Under the pieces are notes generated by a model. It searched no databases. It saw only the letters and a list, made by a program, of their open reading frames with translations, and was not told where the DNA came from. A DNA stretch of 64,000 bases from Bacillus sp. NTK034 (GTDB lineage: Bacteria; Bacillota; Bacilli; Bacillales; Cytobacillaceae), in contig NZ_JAFKOJ010000003.1 of NCBI RefSeq assembly GCF_017303275.1, positions 1 through 64,000 of the forward strand. The letters run 5' to 3'. Both the position numbers and the translations under genes were made by a program. Shown here one piece after another: positions 31,798 to 41,076 of this stretch. How positions within the stretch are numbered: the first letter of the stretch is position 1; every line of letters begins with the position of its first letter.

Positions 31798-33194
31798 AAC
31801 AGAATCGGAACTCTCTATATATTGGTTCACTTACATTGGTTGCTGCGATAGGCGGTTTGCTTTTCGGATATGATACAGCTGTAATTTCCGGAGCTGAAAA
31901 GTCACTGGAAATCTATTTGATCGATAGTTTGGGATTAGGATCGCTGGCTCATGGGGCTACAACCTCCAGTGCATTAATTGGCTGTATCATTGGCGGTTTA
32001 ATATCCGGTTATTTTGCGTCAAGGTTTGGGCGGAAAAAATCGCTGATTGCTGCGGCTGTATTATTTTTCTTATCTGCCTTAGGCTCCGCTTTTCCTGAAT
32101 TTTTATTTTTCACTAAAGGGGAACCGACCATCTCGTTATTATTGACGTTTAATCTTTATCGCATCATTGGCGGAATTGGGGTTGGGCTGGCGTCAGCCAT
32201 TGTTCCCATGTATATCGGCGAAATTGCACCTGCCGATATCCGCGGACGCCTGGTTTCATTCAATCAGTTTATGATCATTTTCGGGATGCTTGTCGTGTAC
32301 TTTGTAAACTGGGGCATTGCCAGCGGCCGTCCATTGGAATGGATCAATGATGTTGGCTGGAGGTACATGTTTGCTTCGGAAGCCATTCCGGCCCTTGCCT
32401 TTGGTCTGCTGCTGCTCCTTGTTCCGGAGACACCCCGATACCTGGCCATTAAAAATCATGATGATAAAGCTTTAGCAGTGCTTACGAAAATTAATGGTGC
32501 AAGAGAGGCTAAAACGATCCTGGGTGAAATCAAAAAATCGGTAGCAGCCTCAGCCAATGTTCCAGCAGAAAAGCTGTTTGCATACGGAAAATTAGTGATT
32601 GTGATAGGAATTCTGCTGTCTGTATTCCAGCAATTTGTCGGAATCAACGTTGCTTTGTATTATGCACCGCGAATTTTCGAAAGCATGGGAGCAGCAAAGG
32701 ATGCCTCGATGCTGCAGACGATTGTTATGGGTGTCATAAATGTCATCTTTACAGTTGTGGCCATTTTAACTGTAGATAAATGGGGGCGCAAGCCATTATT
32801 GATCACAGGTTCCATTGGCATGGCGATCGGGATGTTTGGTGTTGCAGGAATGGCTTTTTCCAATTTAATCGGAATGGGAACGTTAATTTTTATTATCGTT
32901 TACACAGCGTCTTTCATGATGTCATGGGGGCCGATCTGCTGGGTATTGATCTCGGAAATTTTCCCGAACAAAATCCGCGGACAGGCAGTTGCGGTAGCTG
33001 TTGCTGCACAATGGGCTGCAAACTATTTCATTTCATCGACTTATCCGATGATGATGGAATTCAGCGGCGGCTTAACTTACGGCTTCTATGGACTGATGAG
33101 TGTTCTTTCAGCCATTTTTGTATGGAAGTTCGTACCTGAAACGAAAGGGAAAACTCTTGAGAACATGGAGAGTATCTGGAAAAAAACTGCCTAA
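31794..33194 (+). CDS. MFS sugar:proton symporter (xylose transporter type)
   Basis: 466 residues, 12 membrane segments. Sugar-porter landmarks are GGLLFGYDTAVISGA near residue 22, RFGRKKSL near residue 80, YRIIGGIGVGLASAIVPMYI, PETPRYLAIK near residue 220, QQFVGINVALYYAPRIF near residue 283 and PETKGKTLENME at the C-terminus. Homologous to XylE/XylT-type D-xylose:H+ symporters; context supports xylose. The start lacks its own ribosome site (see 31711-31797). Confidence 0.9.
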   Translation: MKQNRNSLYIGSLTLVAAIGGLLFGYDTAVISGAEKSLEIYLIDSLGLGSLAHGATTSSALIGCIIGGLISGYFASRFGRKKSLIAAAVLFFLSALGSAFPEFLFFTKGEPTISLLLTFNLYRIIGGIGVGLASAIVPMYIGEIAPADIRGRLVSFNQFMIIFGMLVVYFVNWGIASGRPLEWINDVGWRYMFASEAIPALAFGLLLLLVPETPRYLAIKNHDDKALAVLTKINGAREAKTILGEIKKSVAASANVPAEKLFAYGKLVIVIGILLSVFQQFVGINVALYYAPRIFESMGAAKDASMLQTIVMGVINVIFTVVAILTVDKWGRKPLLITGSIGMAIGMFGVAGMAFSNLIGMGTLIFIIVYTASFMMSWGPICWVLISEIFPNKIRGQAVAVAVAAQWAANYFISSTYPMMMEFSGGLTYGFYGLMSVLSAIFVWKFVPETKGKTLENMESIWKKTA

Positions 33195-33277
33195 TGGAGT
33201 CCTTTGGCAGTTTTCTATTAAACAATGAAAAAGACTGTCCCTTCTGAATGTGATATTCAGTAGGGACAGTCTTTTTT
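33182..33277 (+). terminator. two consecutive terminators after the transporter
   Basis: AAAACTGCC/GGCAGTTTT (33182-33213) overlaps the transporter stop. AAAAAGACTGTCCC/GGGACAGTCTTTTTT (33227-33277) is stronger, with a nested CTGAAT/ATTCAG inner stem. Confidence 0.88.
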
Positions 33278-33315
33278 CTGCTAGATGCTGCTTATATCAT
33301 TTTCTTCACTAGGGC

Positions 33316-33357
33316 AAAAAAACGCTTGAATGTTCATGGAACATCTCAAGCGTTTTT
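33316..33357 (-). terminator. terminator of the metal-transport operon
   Basis: AACGCTTGA and TCAAGCGTT arms with A/T runs on both sides. The hairpin overlaps the last codons of the DtxR-like gene on the minus strand. Confidence 0.85.
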
Positions 33358-33729
33358 CTTATGATCTTCTATAAAGCTCTTAATTTTATAAACCACTTCC
33401 GTTCCAATATGCATTTCAACTTCTCTAACTTTCTTCCGGATCAGTTTCTCTTCAACCCCAATTATTTGATAAAACTCCATTAAAACCTGATGATCCTGAA
33501 ATAGGTTTTTGCCAATTTCTAAACCTTGTTCTGTCAGTTTGACAGTTCCATAGGGCTGAAAATGAATGTAACCGTCTGATTTTAGCTTTCCGGCCATTTT
33601 AGATGCAGCTGAAACGGTGACTCTCAATACCTTTGCAATGCCGGAGATGGTCGCATGCCCATGTGCTTCCTGTAATAGATAAATCTCGAGAAGATATCTC
33701 TTTGAACTAATGGGGATCACATGATTCAC
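33346..33729 (-). CDS. DtxR/MntR-family regulator with non-canonical metal site
   Basis: 127 residues. Winged HTH with ATISGIAKVLRVTVSAASKM near residues 26-45 and the wing GYIHFQPYGTVKLTEQG, then a dimerisation helix FQDHQVLMEFYQIIGVEEKL. From memory, MntR of B. subtilis binds Mn through Asp8, Glu11, His77, Glu99, Glu102 and His103. Here the Asp8 and Glu11 positions read Arg and Leu (SKRYLLEIY), Glu99 reads Arg and His103 reads Met (VREVEMHI). Only His77 and Glu102 remain. Last gene of the importer operon. Confidence 0.8.
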   Translation of the reverse strand: MNHVIPISSKRYLLEIYLLQEAHGHATISGIAKVLRVTVSAASKMAGKLKSDGYIHFQPYGTVKLTEQGLEIGKNLFQDHQVLMEFYQIIGVEEKLIRKKVREVEMHIGTEVVYKIKSFIEDHKKNA

Positions 33730-33754
33730 CTGCTTGCTGGAATTGTGAACTTTA

Positions 33755-34696
33755 TTACCTGGTCAAGCCTTCTTTAATGGTTTTAATATTCCATTCCATC
33801 ATCGAGATGTACGTATCTCCGTCTTCACCCGGCTTTGCCAGAGAGTCTGTAAACACTTTTCCCATGATTGGAACATTGGTTTCATCGGATACAGCTTCCA
33901 TGCTTCTTGCATCAATGCTTGTTTCCAGGAATAGTCCTGTAATTGCTTTTTCATTAATAATATCCACAATTCTTGTAATTTGCTCCGGTGTTCCCTGGTT
34001 TTCCTGATTGATTTCCCAGATGTATTCTGCCTGGAATCCGTAGGCTTCGCTGAAATATTTAAAAGCACCCTCACTTGTTACGAGAACACGTTCGTTTTCT
34101 GGAATTTCATTAAATTGTTCCACCGCTTTATCATGCAGCTCCTGAAGCTTTGCAATATATTCTTCCGCGTTTTTTTCGTAAACCTCTTTGTTGTCCGGGT
34201 CTGCTTTGATAAGTCCGTCTCTGGCATTTTCCGCGTATTTGATCCCATTTCTAATGTCCAGCCATGCATGGGGGTCTTCTTCACTTTCTTTGCCCTTTGT
34301 GGTTAGGTGCATGGCATCAACGCCTTTGCTCATCAGAAAGACTGGCGCATCTTCACCGTCTTTTCCGGCAGTTTCCATCAGCTTATTGAACCATGAGTTG
34401 CCTGCTTCCAGATTCAGCCCGTTGTAAAATACAGCGTCTGCATCGGTTGTTTTTTGCACATCTTCAGGAAGCGGGTCATATTCGTGGGGATTGGAACCAA
34501 TGGGCGCTAAACTATGAATCTCAACCAAATCCCCGCCTACATTTTTAACAATGTCATACACAATCGAATAGGTAGTGACAACTTGAATTTTTCCATCTTC
34601 ATTTGCTGATGTGCTGCTTTTTCCGCTGCTGCAGGCAGACAGGAATAACACAGAAAGAAGGGATGCAGCTAATAATAGAAAGCCTTTTTTAATCAT
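33755..34696 (-). CDS. metal-binding lipoprotein of Mn/Zn ABC importer (MntA/ZnuA-like)
   Basis: 313 residues. Signal peptide ends in LSAC, followed by a Ser-rich linker. Metal ligands of the cluster A-I binding proteins are visible: His in SNPHEYDP near residue 71, His in DPHAWLD near residue 142, Glu in VTSEGAF near residue 208 and Asp in FTDSLAKP near residue 284. The long His-rich loop of ZnuA is missing, which favours Mn (or Fe) over Zn. Third gene of the operon, 34 bp after the permease stop. Confidence 0.9.
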   Translation of the reverse strand: MIKKGFLLLAASLLSVLFLSACSSGKSSTSANEDGKIQVVTTYSIVYDIVKNVGGDLVEIHSLAPIGSNPHEYDPLPEDVQKTTDADAVFYNGLNLEAGNSWFNKLMETAGKDGEDAPVFLMSKGVDAMHLTTKGKESEEDPHAWLDIRNGIKYAENARDGLIKADPDNKEVYEKNAEEYIAKLQELHDKAVEQFNEIPENERVLVTSEGAFKYFSEAYGFQAEYIWEINQENQGTPEQITRIVDIINEKAITGLFLETSIDARSMEAVSDETNVPIMGKVFTDSLAKPGEDGDTYISMMEWNIKTIKEGLTR

Positions 34697-34730
34697 AGTC
34701 TTACCTCCTGAAAATTTGATTTTATGAAAA

Positions 34731-35588
34731 TTAAACTAATGAAGCTCTCTTTTTCTTTACTTTCAGCGTTTTCCATATTAGCCCATGCTTTGGCGAGAAT
34801 AGGAAAACGAGAATGAAAATAGCAGTGGATGATATGACGATCGTTGCTCCTGAAGCTAAGTTGTAGGTGAAGCTAAAGTAAAGTCCCACGATGGATGAAA
34901 TCACACCAATGCCAGAGGCAAGGAAAATCATCATCCACAGCCGCTCGGTTAAGAGATAAGCTGCCGCTGCAGGGGTGATCAGCATGGCAACAACCAGGAC
35001 GATACCAACAGTCTGGAGGGAAGCAACGGTCACCATTGTCAAGAGAGTCATTAGGAAATAATGAATGAAACGAACTGGCAGTCCGTAAGCGGCTCCCATT
35101 GTTTCATCAAACGATGTGACCAATAATTCTTTGTAAAAGAGGTATACAGCCACCAATACAACCAGGCTGATGCCTAGTGTGATCCACATGTCTGATAATC
35201 TTACTGCCAGTACATTGCCAAATAAAATATGGTATAGATCTGTACTGCTTTTTAACATGGTAATAATAATGATTCCTGAAGCAAATGCCGCTGTAAACAT
35301 AATTCCAATCGAGGTATCATGCTTAATCCGGCTGTTTTGGGATACAAAGCCAATGGCGATAGCTGTAATCACGCCGCTTATGACTGCGCCAAAGAAGAAG
35401 TTAATTCCCAGCATATATGAAATAGCCACTCCCGGAAGAACAGCATGTGATATGGCATCTCCCATGAGAGCCATTCCTCTCAGGATGATAAAGCACCCGA
35501 TGACTCCACAGATAATTCCAACCATAACCGAGGTTAATAACGCTTTTTGCAGAAATCCATATTGCATGACCGCTTCAATAAAAGCCAT
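34731..35588 (-). CDS. metal ABC importer permease
   Basis: 285 residues, about eight membrane segments. ABC-3 family landmarks are GVIGCFIILRGMALMGDAIS (residues ~24-43), HAVLPGVAISYMLGINFFFG and LLTMVTVASLQTVGIVLVVA followed by MLITPAAAAYLL. The ATG overlaps the ATPase stop as ATAATGG. A single permease gene is present, so the channel is probably a homodimer. Works with the ATPase and lipoprotein on either side. Confidence 0.92.
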   Translation of the reverse strand: MAFIEAVMQYGFLQKALLTSVMVGIICGVIGCFIILRGMALMGDAISHAVLPGVAISYMLGINFFFGAVISGVITAIAIGFVSQNSRIKHDTSIGIMFTAAFASGIIIITMLKSSTDLYHILFGNVLAVRLSDMWITLGISLVVLVAVYLFYKELLVTSFDETMGAAYGLPVRFIHYFLMTLLTMVTVASLQTVGIVLVVAMLITPAAAAYLLTERLWMMIFLASGIGVISSIVGLYFSFTYNLASGATIVISSTAIFILVFLFSPKHGLIWKTLKVKKKRASLV

Positions 35589-36334
35589 TATAACGACACC
35601 CCAATCTCATTCATAAAAGCAAAATGCCCCTTGTATGCTTTTGCAATTACTTCAGGTTTAAACACTTCTTCAACGGTCCCAAAACTGATCAATTCCTTAT
35701 TTAGGAGAATTAGCTGATTGAAATAATCATTTGCTTTACTTAAATCATGGTGTACGACAATCACTGTTTTTCCCTGTCTGCAGAGCTCCTTCAAAATGTT
35801 CACAATAGTTTCCTCGCTGGATACATCAACTCCAACAAATGGCTCATCCAGAAAGAACAAATCCGCTTTTTGGGCTAGTGCTCTCGCAAGAAAAACTCTC
35901 TGCTGCTGGCCGCCTGACAGTTCCCCGATCTGCCTTCTGCTGAACTCCTGCATCCCAACTCGCTGAAGACATTCCATGGCCCACTCTTTATCCTTTTTCT
36001 TTGGACGGCGGAACAGTTTTAAATGGGGGTAGGTCCCAATAAGAACCGCATCCAGCACAGTGATGGGGAAATCCCAGTCAATGTCATTCCTTTGCGGGAC
36101 ATAGGCGATACTTTTGCGTACTTCAGCAATGGGTTTTCCCAGCACTTTTACTGCCCCTTTATCTTTTGGTATGAGATTTAGCATGGCCTTTAAAAAAGTC
36201 GATTTTCCTGCGCCGTTCGGCCCGATAATTCCTACCAGATTTCCTGTATTAACAGAAAGGCTGACTCCTGTCACCGCTTCATTTCCGAAATAGGAAACAT
36301 GCAAATCCTCTATGCTGATTGCTGGATCCTTCAT
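35588..36334 (-). CDS. metal ABC importer ATPase
   Basis: 248 residues. Walker A GPNGAGKSTFLKAML near residue 38, signature LSGGQQQRVFLARALAQK near residue 143, Walker B LFFLDEPFVGVD near residue 162 and switch His in VIVVHHDLSKA near residue 197. First gene of the four-gene importer/regulator operon on the minus strand. ATG 36334 is preferred over the ATG one codon upstream at 36337, with GGGGGATAAA before it. Confidence 0.92.
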   Translation of the reverse strand: MKDPAISIEDLHVSYFGNEAVTGVSLSVNTGNLVGIIGPNGAGKSTFLKAMLNLIPKDKGAVKVLGKPIAEVRKSIAYVPQRNDIDWDFPITVLDAVLIGTYPHLKLFRRPKKKDKEWAMECLQRVGMQEFSRRQIGELSGGQQQRVFLARALAQKADLFFLDEPFVGVDVSSEETIVNILKELCRQGKTVIVVHHDLSKANDYFNQLILLNKELISFGTVEEVFKPEVIAKAYKGHFAFMNEIGVSL

Positions 36335-36436
36335 CATTTTATCCCCCTTTATTTCCCATATTTAAATTAACCCAAATTAATTGTTTATGTGCAATTATAC
36401 GTCACATGGACAAGATTTATGGTTTTGTTAAAAAGT

Positions 36437-36452
36437 TTTGCCTTAATGCAAA
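36437..36452. promoter_or_regulatory. MntR-type inverted repeat before the importer operon
   Basis: TTTGCCTTAATGCAAA is a dyad (TTTGC and GCAAA arms) that resembles Mn-responsive operators of Bacillus. It sits 103 bp before the ATPase start. The rest of the 36335-36684 gap is AT-rich with no other feature seen. Confidence 0.6.
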
Positions 36453-36684
36453 TTATATGCGATTGCTAAACAATGTCAACACTAAATAATTATTTTTACA
36501 GAAAGTTTAATGTTGGCAATAAAATAGGAGAATTATGAAATCAGGCTCTGGCATTCAATTTGATTAATGGTAAAATTAGGGGTGTTATACTATCTGTAGC
36601 AGATTATAGATTGTAATTTTGCAAATATATGAAACTTTTTACCCTTTTTGATCGTTTAATTAGTATAAGGCGGGATAGGTGCTT

Positions 36685-37263
36685 ATGATCGATGATGTGT
36701 GGACAGCCCTGATGGTTATGATCTTTTCCTACGCATTGGGAAGCGTAACCGGGGCTTATTATGTGGTTAAATACATAGCAAAAGAGGATATAAGAAAAAA
36801 GGGGAGCGGGAATGTAGGTGCTACCAATGCAGGCAGAGCTATCGGCAAGAAGGGGTTCCTGCTCACAATAGCAATAGATGCTGTAAAGGCATGGGCCGCT
36901 TTATATGTAACTGGACTTATGTTTGAAGGTGAGGGTTTATTAATCCTTAGCGCAGTTTGTGTGCTTATTGGCCATTTATTTCCCATTCAGCTGGGCTTTC
37001 ACGGGGGAAAAGGAGTGGTGGTCTACTTGGCTTCCGCTTTGTTTTTGGAGCCCATGACAATAGCGATAATGGCTATCACGATGGGAATTGCCTATGCAGT
37101 TCTCCGGAAGTATACACGATCAGGTTTTATCGCCATGGCTTCGATTCCCATAACAGCCTGGGTGATTGGTGATTCATTCATCATTTCTGCAGGTCTTTTG
37201 CTTCTGCTTTTGATTGTTCTCATTTCCCATACCCATTTCATCATGCCTAAACATAGGAGGTAA
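36685..37263 (+). CDS. PlsY-like glycerol-3-phosphate acyltransferase
   Basis: 192 residues, about five membrane segments. PlsY motifs are IRKKGSGNVGATNAGRAIGK near residue 40, GHLFPIQLGFHGGKGVVVYL near residue 95 and a final HTHFIMPKH. PlsY transfers acyl groups from acyl-phosphate to glycerol-3-phosphate at the membrane. Its setting is unusual: it heads an operon with a GNAT-aminotransferase fusion and an LtaS-like enzyme. It may be a second, specialised PlsY rather than the housekeeping one. ATG 36685 or GTG 36679. Confidence 0.8.
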   Translation: MIDDVWTALMVMIFSYALGSVTGAYYVVKYIAKEDIRKKGSGNVGATNAGRAIGKKGFLLTIAIDAVKAWAALYVTGLMFEGEGLLILSAVCVLIGHLFPIQLGFHGGKGVVVYLASALFLEPMTIAIMAITMGIAYAVLRKYTRSGFIAMASIPITAWVIGDSFIISAGLLLLLLIVLISHTHFIMPKHRR

Positions 37264-37266
37264 ACT

Positions 37267-38877
37267 GTGAATATTATCTGCAAAATCGCAACCGAACCTG
37301 ATGAATTAGAACAAATTCATCAGCTGAACTACCAGACATTTGTGGAAGAAATTCCTCAGCATAAGCAAAATGAAGATCAGCATTTAATCGATAAATTTCA
37401 TGAAGAAAATACATATGTCATTGCCAAGTCTGGCGAGGAAGTTGCCGGAATGATCGCGATCCGCGCCAAAAGGCCATTTTCGCTTGATTATAAACTTCCT
37501 AATCTCGAAGAATACTTGCCAGTTAAGGGAGAATTTTGTGAGATCCGCTTGCTGTCAGTCAAAAAAGAGTATCGCAGCACCCGTGTTTTTTATCAGCTTT
37601 GTGAAAGGCTTGTAGAGCTTTGCCTTGAAAAAAATTATACGATGGCGCTTATATCCGGCACAGTCACACAGCTGAAATTGTATAAGCGGATGGGGTTTCT
37701 GCCTTTTGGTCCTCTGACAGGAGAGGAAGGAGCCCGGTTTCAGCCCATGTATTTAACAAAAGAGAATTTCGAACGTTCAACGAAAGCCTTTGAACGCTTA
37801 ATGGCCAGAAATTCAGCACCTGCCGATCAGCATTCATTTTTGCCGGGTCCTGTGCCCATTCATGCAAAAGTGAAAAGGGCTTTTTCCAAAGAAGCCGTAT
37901 CTCATCGCAATCTTGATTTTATACTCGGTTTGAAAGACTTGCGTTCTCAATTATGCAAGATAACAAATGCCTCTCATGCAGAAGTTGTTGTTGGCACAGG
38001 AACACTTTCCAATGATCTGGTGGCAGCACAGCTGAAAAACATGGAGGGGGATGGGCTGATCCTGGCCAATGGCGAATTTGGCTTTCGTCTAATTGATCAT
38101 GCAAGAAGGTTTCAATTATCTTTTCAAACCATTGAAAAAGAGTGGAATGAACCGATTACCCGCGAAGAAATAGCCTGCATGCTGAAAGAAAACCCCTCTA
38201 TAAAATGGGTATGGACGGTGCATTGTGAAACGTCAACCGGGTATGTATTCGATATCAGCGGCATTCAGGAGCTATGCGGGGAGCATGATGCCGAGCTTTG
38301 TGTGGATGCTTGCAGCACGGCCGGTATTTTGCCGATGAACCTTAAGAATATTTATTTTGCATCGACCGTCAGCGGAAAGGGATTTGGTTCCTATCCGGGT
38401 CTGGCAATCGTATTCCATCGTGACAAGATTAATGGCAACAGCGCAGTTCCAAGATATCTGGACTTAAAGATGTACGAAGAAAATCAAAGCATTCCATACA
38501 CCCATTCTTCCAATCTGGTCAGCGCATTAAAGGAGAGTATAAAGCTGATAGATTATGAGAAATTAAATCAATTGGCTGGAAAAGCAAGGAAGAAGCTGGA
38601 AGACAGCGGTTTTTCCGTTCTTGGAGACGACGATTATTCCCCTGGCATCCTGACGATCTGTCTGCCGCAGAGCAATTCCAGCAGGGAGTTTGGAGACGCA
38701 TGCAAACAGAAAGGAATTCTCCTAAGCTATGAAAGCAGGTACCTGCTTGATAGAAATTGGGTTCAGGTGGCTCTTATGGGGGCGCAGGATGAGCAGAAGG
38801 TCATGTCATCCCTCGAAATAATGACAGGTATTTTAGAAAAACAAAATGAAAAGCGGTATGATTATGAAGTTATTTAA
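37267..38877 (+). CDS. GNAT/N-acyltransferase fused to a class V aminotransferase
   Basis: 536 residues from GTG 37267 (GGAGG inside the end of the previous gene). Residues 1-~175 form a GNAT-type acyltransferase with YQTFVEEIPQHKQNEDQH and CEIRLLSVKKEYRSTRVFYQ, resembling N-acyl amino acid or homoserine-lactone synthases. Residues ~190-520 form a PLP fold I class V aminotransferase close to AGAT/PhnW: LPGPVPIHAKVKRAF, GTGTLSNDLVAAQL, HCETSTGY, VDACSTAG with the cofactor Asp, and SGKGFGSYPG with the likely Schiff-base Lys. Substrates unknown. Confidence 0.78.
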   Translation: MNIICKIATEPDELEQIHQLNYQTFVEEIPQHKQNEDQHLIDKFHEENTYVIAKSGEEVAGMIAIRAKRPFSLDYKLPNLEEYLPVKGEFCEIRLLSVKKEYRSTRVFYQLCERLVELCLEKNYTMALISGTVTQLKLYKRMGFLPFGPLTGEEGARFQPMYLTKENFERSTKAFERLMARNSAPADQHSFLPGPVPIHAKVKRAFSKEAVSHRNLDFILGLKDLRSQLCKITNASHAEVVVGTGTLSNDLVAAQLKNMEGDGLILANGEFGFRLIDHARRFQLSFQTIEKEWNEPITREEIACMLKENPSIKWVWTVHCETSTGYVFDISGIQELCGEHDAELCVDACSTAGILPMNLKNIYFASTVSGKGFGSYPGLAIVFHRDKINGNSAVPRYLDLKMYEENQSIPYTHSSNLVSALKESIKLIDYEKLNQLAGKARKKLEDSGFSVLGDDDYSPGILTICLPQSNSSREFGDACKQKGILLSYESRYLLDRNWVQVALMGAQDEQKVMSSLEIMTGILEKQNEKRYDYEVI

Positions 38878-40693
38878 AAGCCTTTCACCCATATGGTTTG
38901 CCGTCATTTTAATCTGGATTAAAACGATCATTGTTTCCTTTATCGGATTTAATCTGCATCCGGAGAACTGGACTGATATTTTATTTATGCTTTTGAGCCC
39001 GATTGGGGCCATAATGGCCATTCTTGGAGTTAATATTTATTTTAAGCGGAAGGTGAAACCGGCAGCCATATGTTCAACGATGGTGATTTTGACGGGCATT
39101 CTTTTCGGGGATTTGCTTTATTATCGATTTTATACTGATTTTGTAACCGTACCGATTCTTTTTCAGTTTAAAAATGTGGGAGGGATTGGACCGAGCACAC
39201 TTGAATTGATTAGCCCATGGGATCTTTTATTATTTGCTGATCTGGCCGTTTTTTGGCTTTTCTATATAAAACGGAAGCCAGTGCATGAGCAAATCACAGC
39301 TAAATCAAAAAGATTTTACACGGCTGTCAGTGTGTTTTTTGTATTGATGACCATCATTCTCGGCATGGTGAAAGTGCCTCATTTATTTTCGGAATCATAT
39401 AATCGCCAGCAGCTTGTTAAGCATATTGGCTTGTATCAGTATCATCTTTATGATATTGGCATCGCTGCATCATATCCGCTCAATCGCGCTTTTGCCAGTC
39501 CATCCGACGCAGAAGCCTCTGCGGAGTATGTCCAATCACAAGAAGATAAGCCATCCGATTACTTTGGTGCGGCAAAAGGGATGAATGTCGTTCTCATCAG
39601 TATGGAGTCCACACAGAACTTTGTTATTAATCAGAAGGTGAATGGCCAGGAAATAACGCCATTCCTTAATTCACTGATTGAAGACAGCTTTTATTTCAGC
39701 AGTGTCTATGATCAGACAGCACAGGGGAAAACGTCCGACTCGGAATTCATGATCGATACAGGTCTTTATCCGTTATCGAGCGGATCGGCGTTTGTCAGAA
39801 AAACGGAAAACGCTTATCGAAGCCTGCCGCATATTCTATCTGATGAGAAGTATTACTCAGCCGTTTTCCATGGGAATGACGCTTCGTTCTGGAATCGGGA
39901 GGCCATGTATGATTCTCTGGGGTATAATCGTTATTTTTCAAAAGCCGATTATTTGGTCACAGAAGAGAACTCAGTGAACTACGGCATAAAGGACATCCCA
40001 TTTTTCCAGCAGTCCATTCAGCATCTGGAAAAACTGCAAAAGCCTTTCTATGCCAGGTTTATCACATTGACAAACCATTTCCCATTTTTGCTGGAGGAGG
40101 AGGATCAGTTCATTTCTAAAGCCAGCACCAGTGAAATGGTCGTCAACCGCTATGTGACAACCGTTAGATACCAGGATGAAGCCATTAAAACATTCTTCCA
40201 GGACTTAAAAGCAAGCGGACTCTATGAAAATACAATGTTTGTATTGTACGGCGACCATTATGGCATCTCGGACAAATACGAACATGGCGTTCTGGAGCTG
40301 CTGGGGCAGGAAGATACCATTGTTAACCGCATGCAGCTGCAGAGTGTGCCGCTGATTATTCATGTGCCGGGAGTGGAAGGCAAAACGTTTTCGAACATTG
40401 GCGGGGAAGTCGATATCAGGGCAACAATCCTTCATCTGCTCGGCATTAGTGCTGAGGATAACTTCAGCTTCGGGCAAAACCTTTTTACAAGGGATCCTCA
40501 TCATCCAGTTATTTTCCGGGATGGAAGCTTTATGTCTAAAGACTATTTTTACAAAGCCGGTAAATGCTTTAAAAGCGAATCGGAGGAAGAAACAGACATT
40601 AATAGCTGTGAACCACTGATGGATATCTCGAGAAAAGAGCTTGGGCTGTCTGATGACATTGTTCATGGGGATTTGATGAGGTTTATGGAATAA
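38864..40693 (+). CDS. LtaS-type membrane phosphoglycerol/phosphoethanolamine transferase
   Basis: About 609 residues. Five membrane segments in the first ~175 residues, then an extracellular sulfatase-like domain. Catalytic motifs of lipoteichoic acid synthase are visible: VVLISMESTQNF with the metal Glu, QTAQGKTSDSEFMIDTGLYP with the Thr nucleophile, and VLYGDHYGISDKYEHGV with Asp/His metal ligands. LtaS enzymes cut phosphatidylglycerol and polymerise glycerolphosphate. The gene overlaps the aminotransferase gene by 14 bases. ATG 38846 or 38858 are alternative starts. Confidence 0.85.
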   Translation: MKLFKSLSPIWFAVILIWIKTIIVSFIGFNLHPENWTDILFMLLSPIGAIMAILGVNIYFKRKVKPAAICSTMVILTGILFGDLLYYRFYTDFVTVPILFQFKNVGGIGPSTLELISPWDLLLFADLAVFWLFYIKRKPVHEQITAKSKRFYTAVSVFFVLMTIILGMVKVPHLFSESYNRQQLVKHIGLYQYHLYDIGIAASYPLNRAFASPSDAEASAEYVQSQEDKPSDYFGAAKGMNVVLISMESTQNFVINQKVNGQEITPFLNSLIEDSFYFSSVYDQTAQGKTSDSEFMIDTGLYPLSSGSAFVRKTENAYRSLPHILSDEKYYSAVFHGNDASFWNREAMYDSLGYNRYFSKADYLVTEENSVNYGIKDIPFFQQSIQHLEKLQKPFYARFITLTNHFPFLLEEEDQFISKASTSEMVVNRYVTTVRYQDEAIKTFFQDLKASGLYENTMFVLYGDHYGISDKYEHGVLELLGQEDTIVNRMQLQSVPLIIHVPGVEGKTFSNIGGEVDIRATILHLLGISAEDNFSFGQNLFTRDPHHPVIFRDGSFMSKDYFYKAGKCFKSESEEETDINSCEPLMDISRKELGLSDDIVHGDLMRFME

Positions 40694-40817
40694 AATAGTG
40701 AATAAAGAGAGGATTGCATGGAATCCGTTTTTTAACGCTATGAGAAGTGATTAGTATTACTGGTATTTTAGGAAATGTATGATTCATTAAAGTGAATTCG
40801 CGTAATAATATTAAGGT

Positions 40818-40846
40818 GGTTCCAGCTATTTGCTGGAACCATTTTC
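40818..40846 (+). terminator. terminator of the PlsY-LtaS operon
   Basis: GGTTCCAGC and GCTGGAACC arms around TATTT, then ATTTTC. Between 40847 and 41060 I see no further feature. Confidence 0.85.
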
Positions 40847-41076
40847 TATGCAGTTTCGCGAAAAAACTTCATATGCTTTTTTTACTTAATTGATTCTACG
40901 GTAAGAATATTGTGGGGTTTTTTTAAGAAAGAACTGAGCCACACAAGAGGATTTTCTAATTCAAAAAAATGAATCTTTCCCTTATTAAAAAATAGATATC
41001 TTCATCAGGGTGCTAATACAAGCATTCTTTCAAAGAATGCATATTTTAATGTAAATGGGACAAGGAGGTGATTTAG

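Noticed and set aside
34188..34427. Plus-strand frames within the metal-binding lipoprotein gene
   Set aside because: They are antisense to a clear family member and have no ribosome sites.
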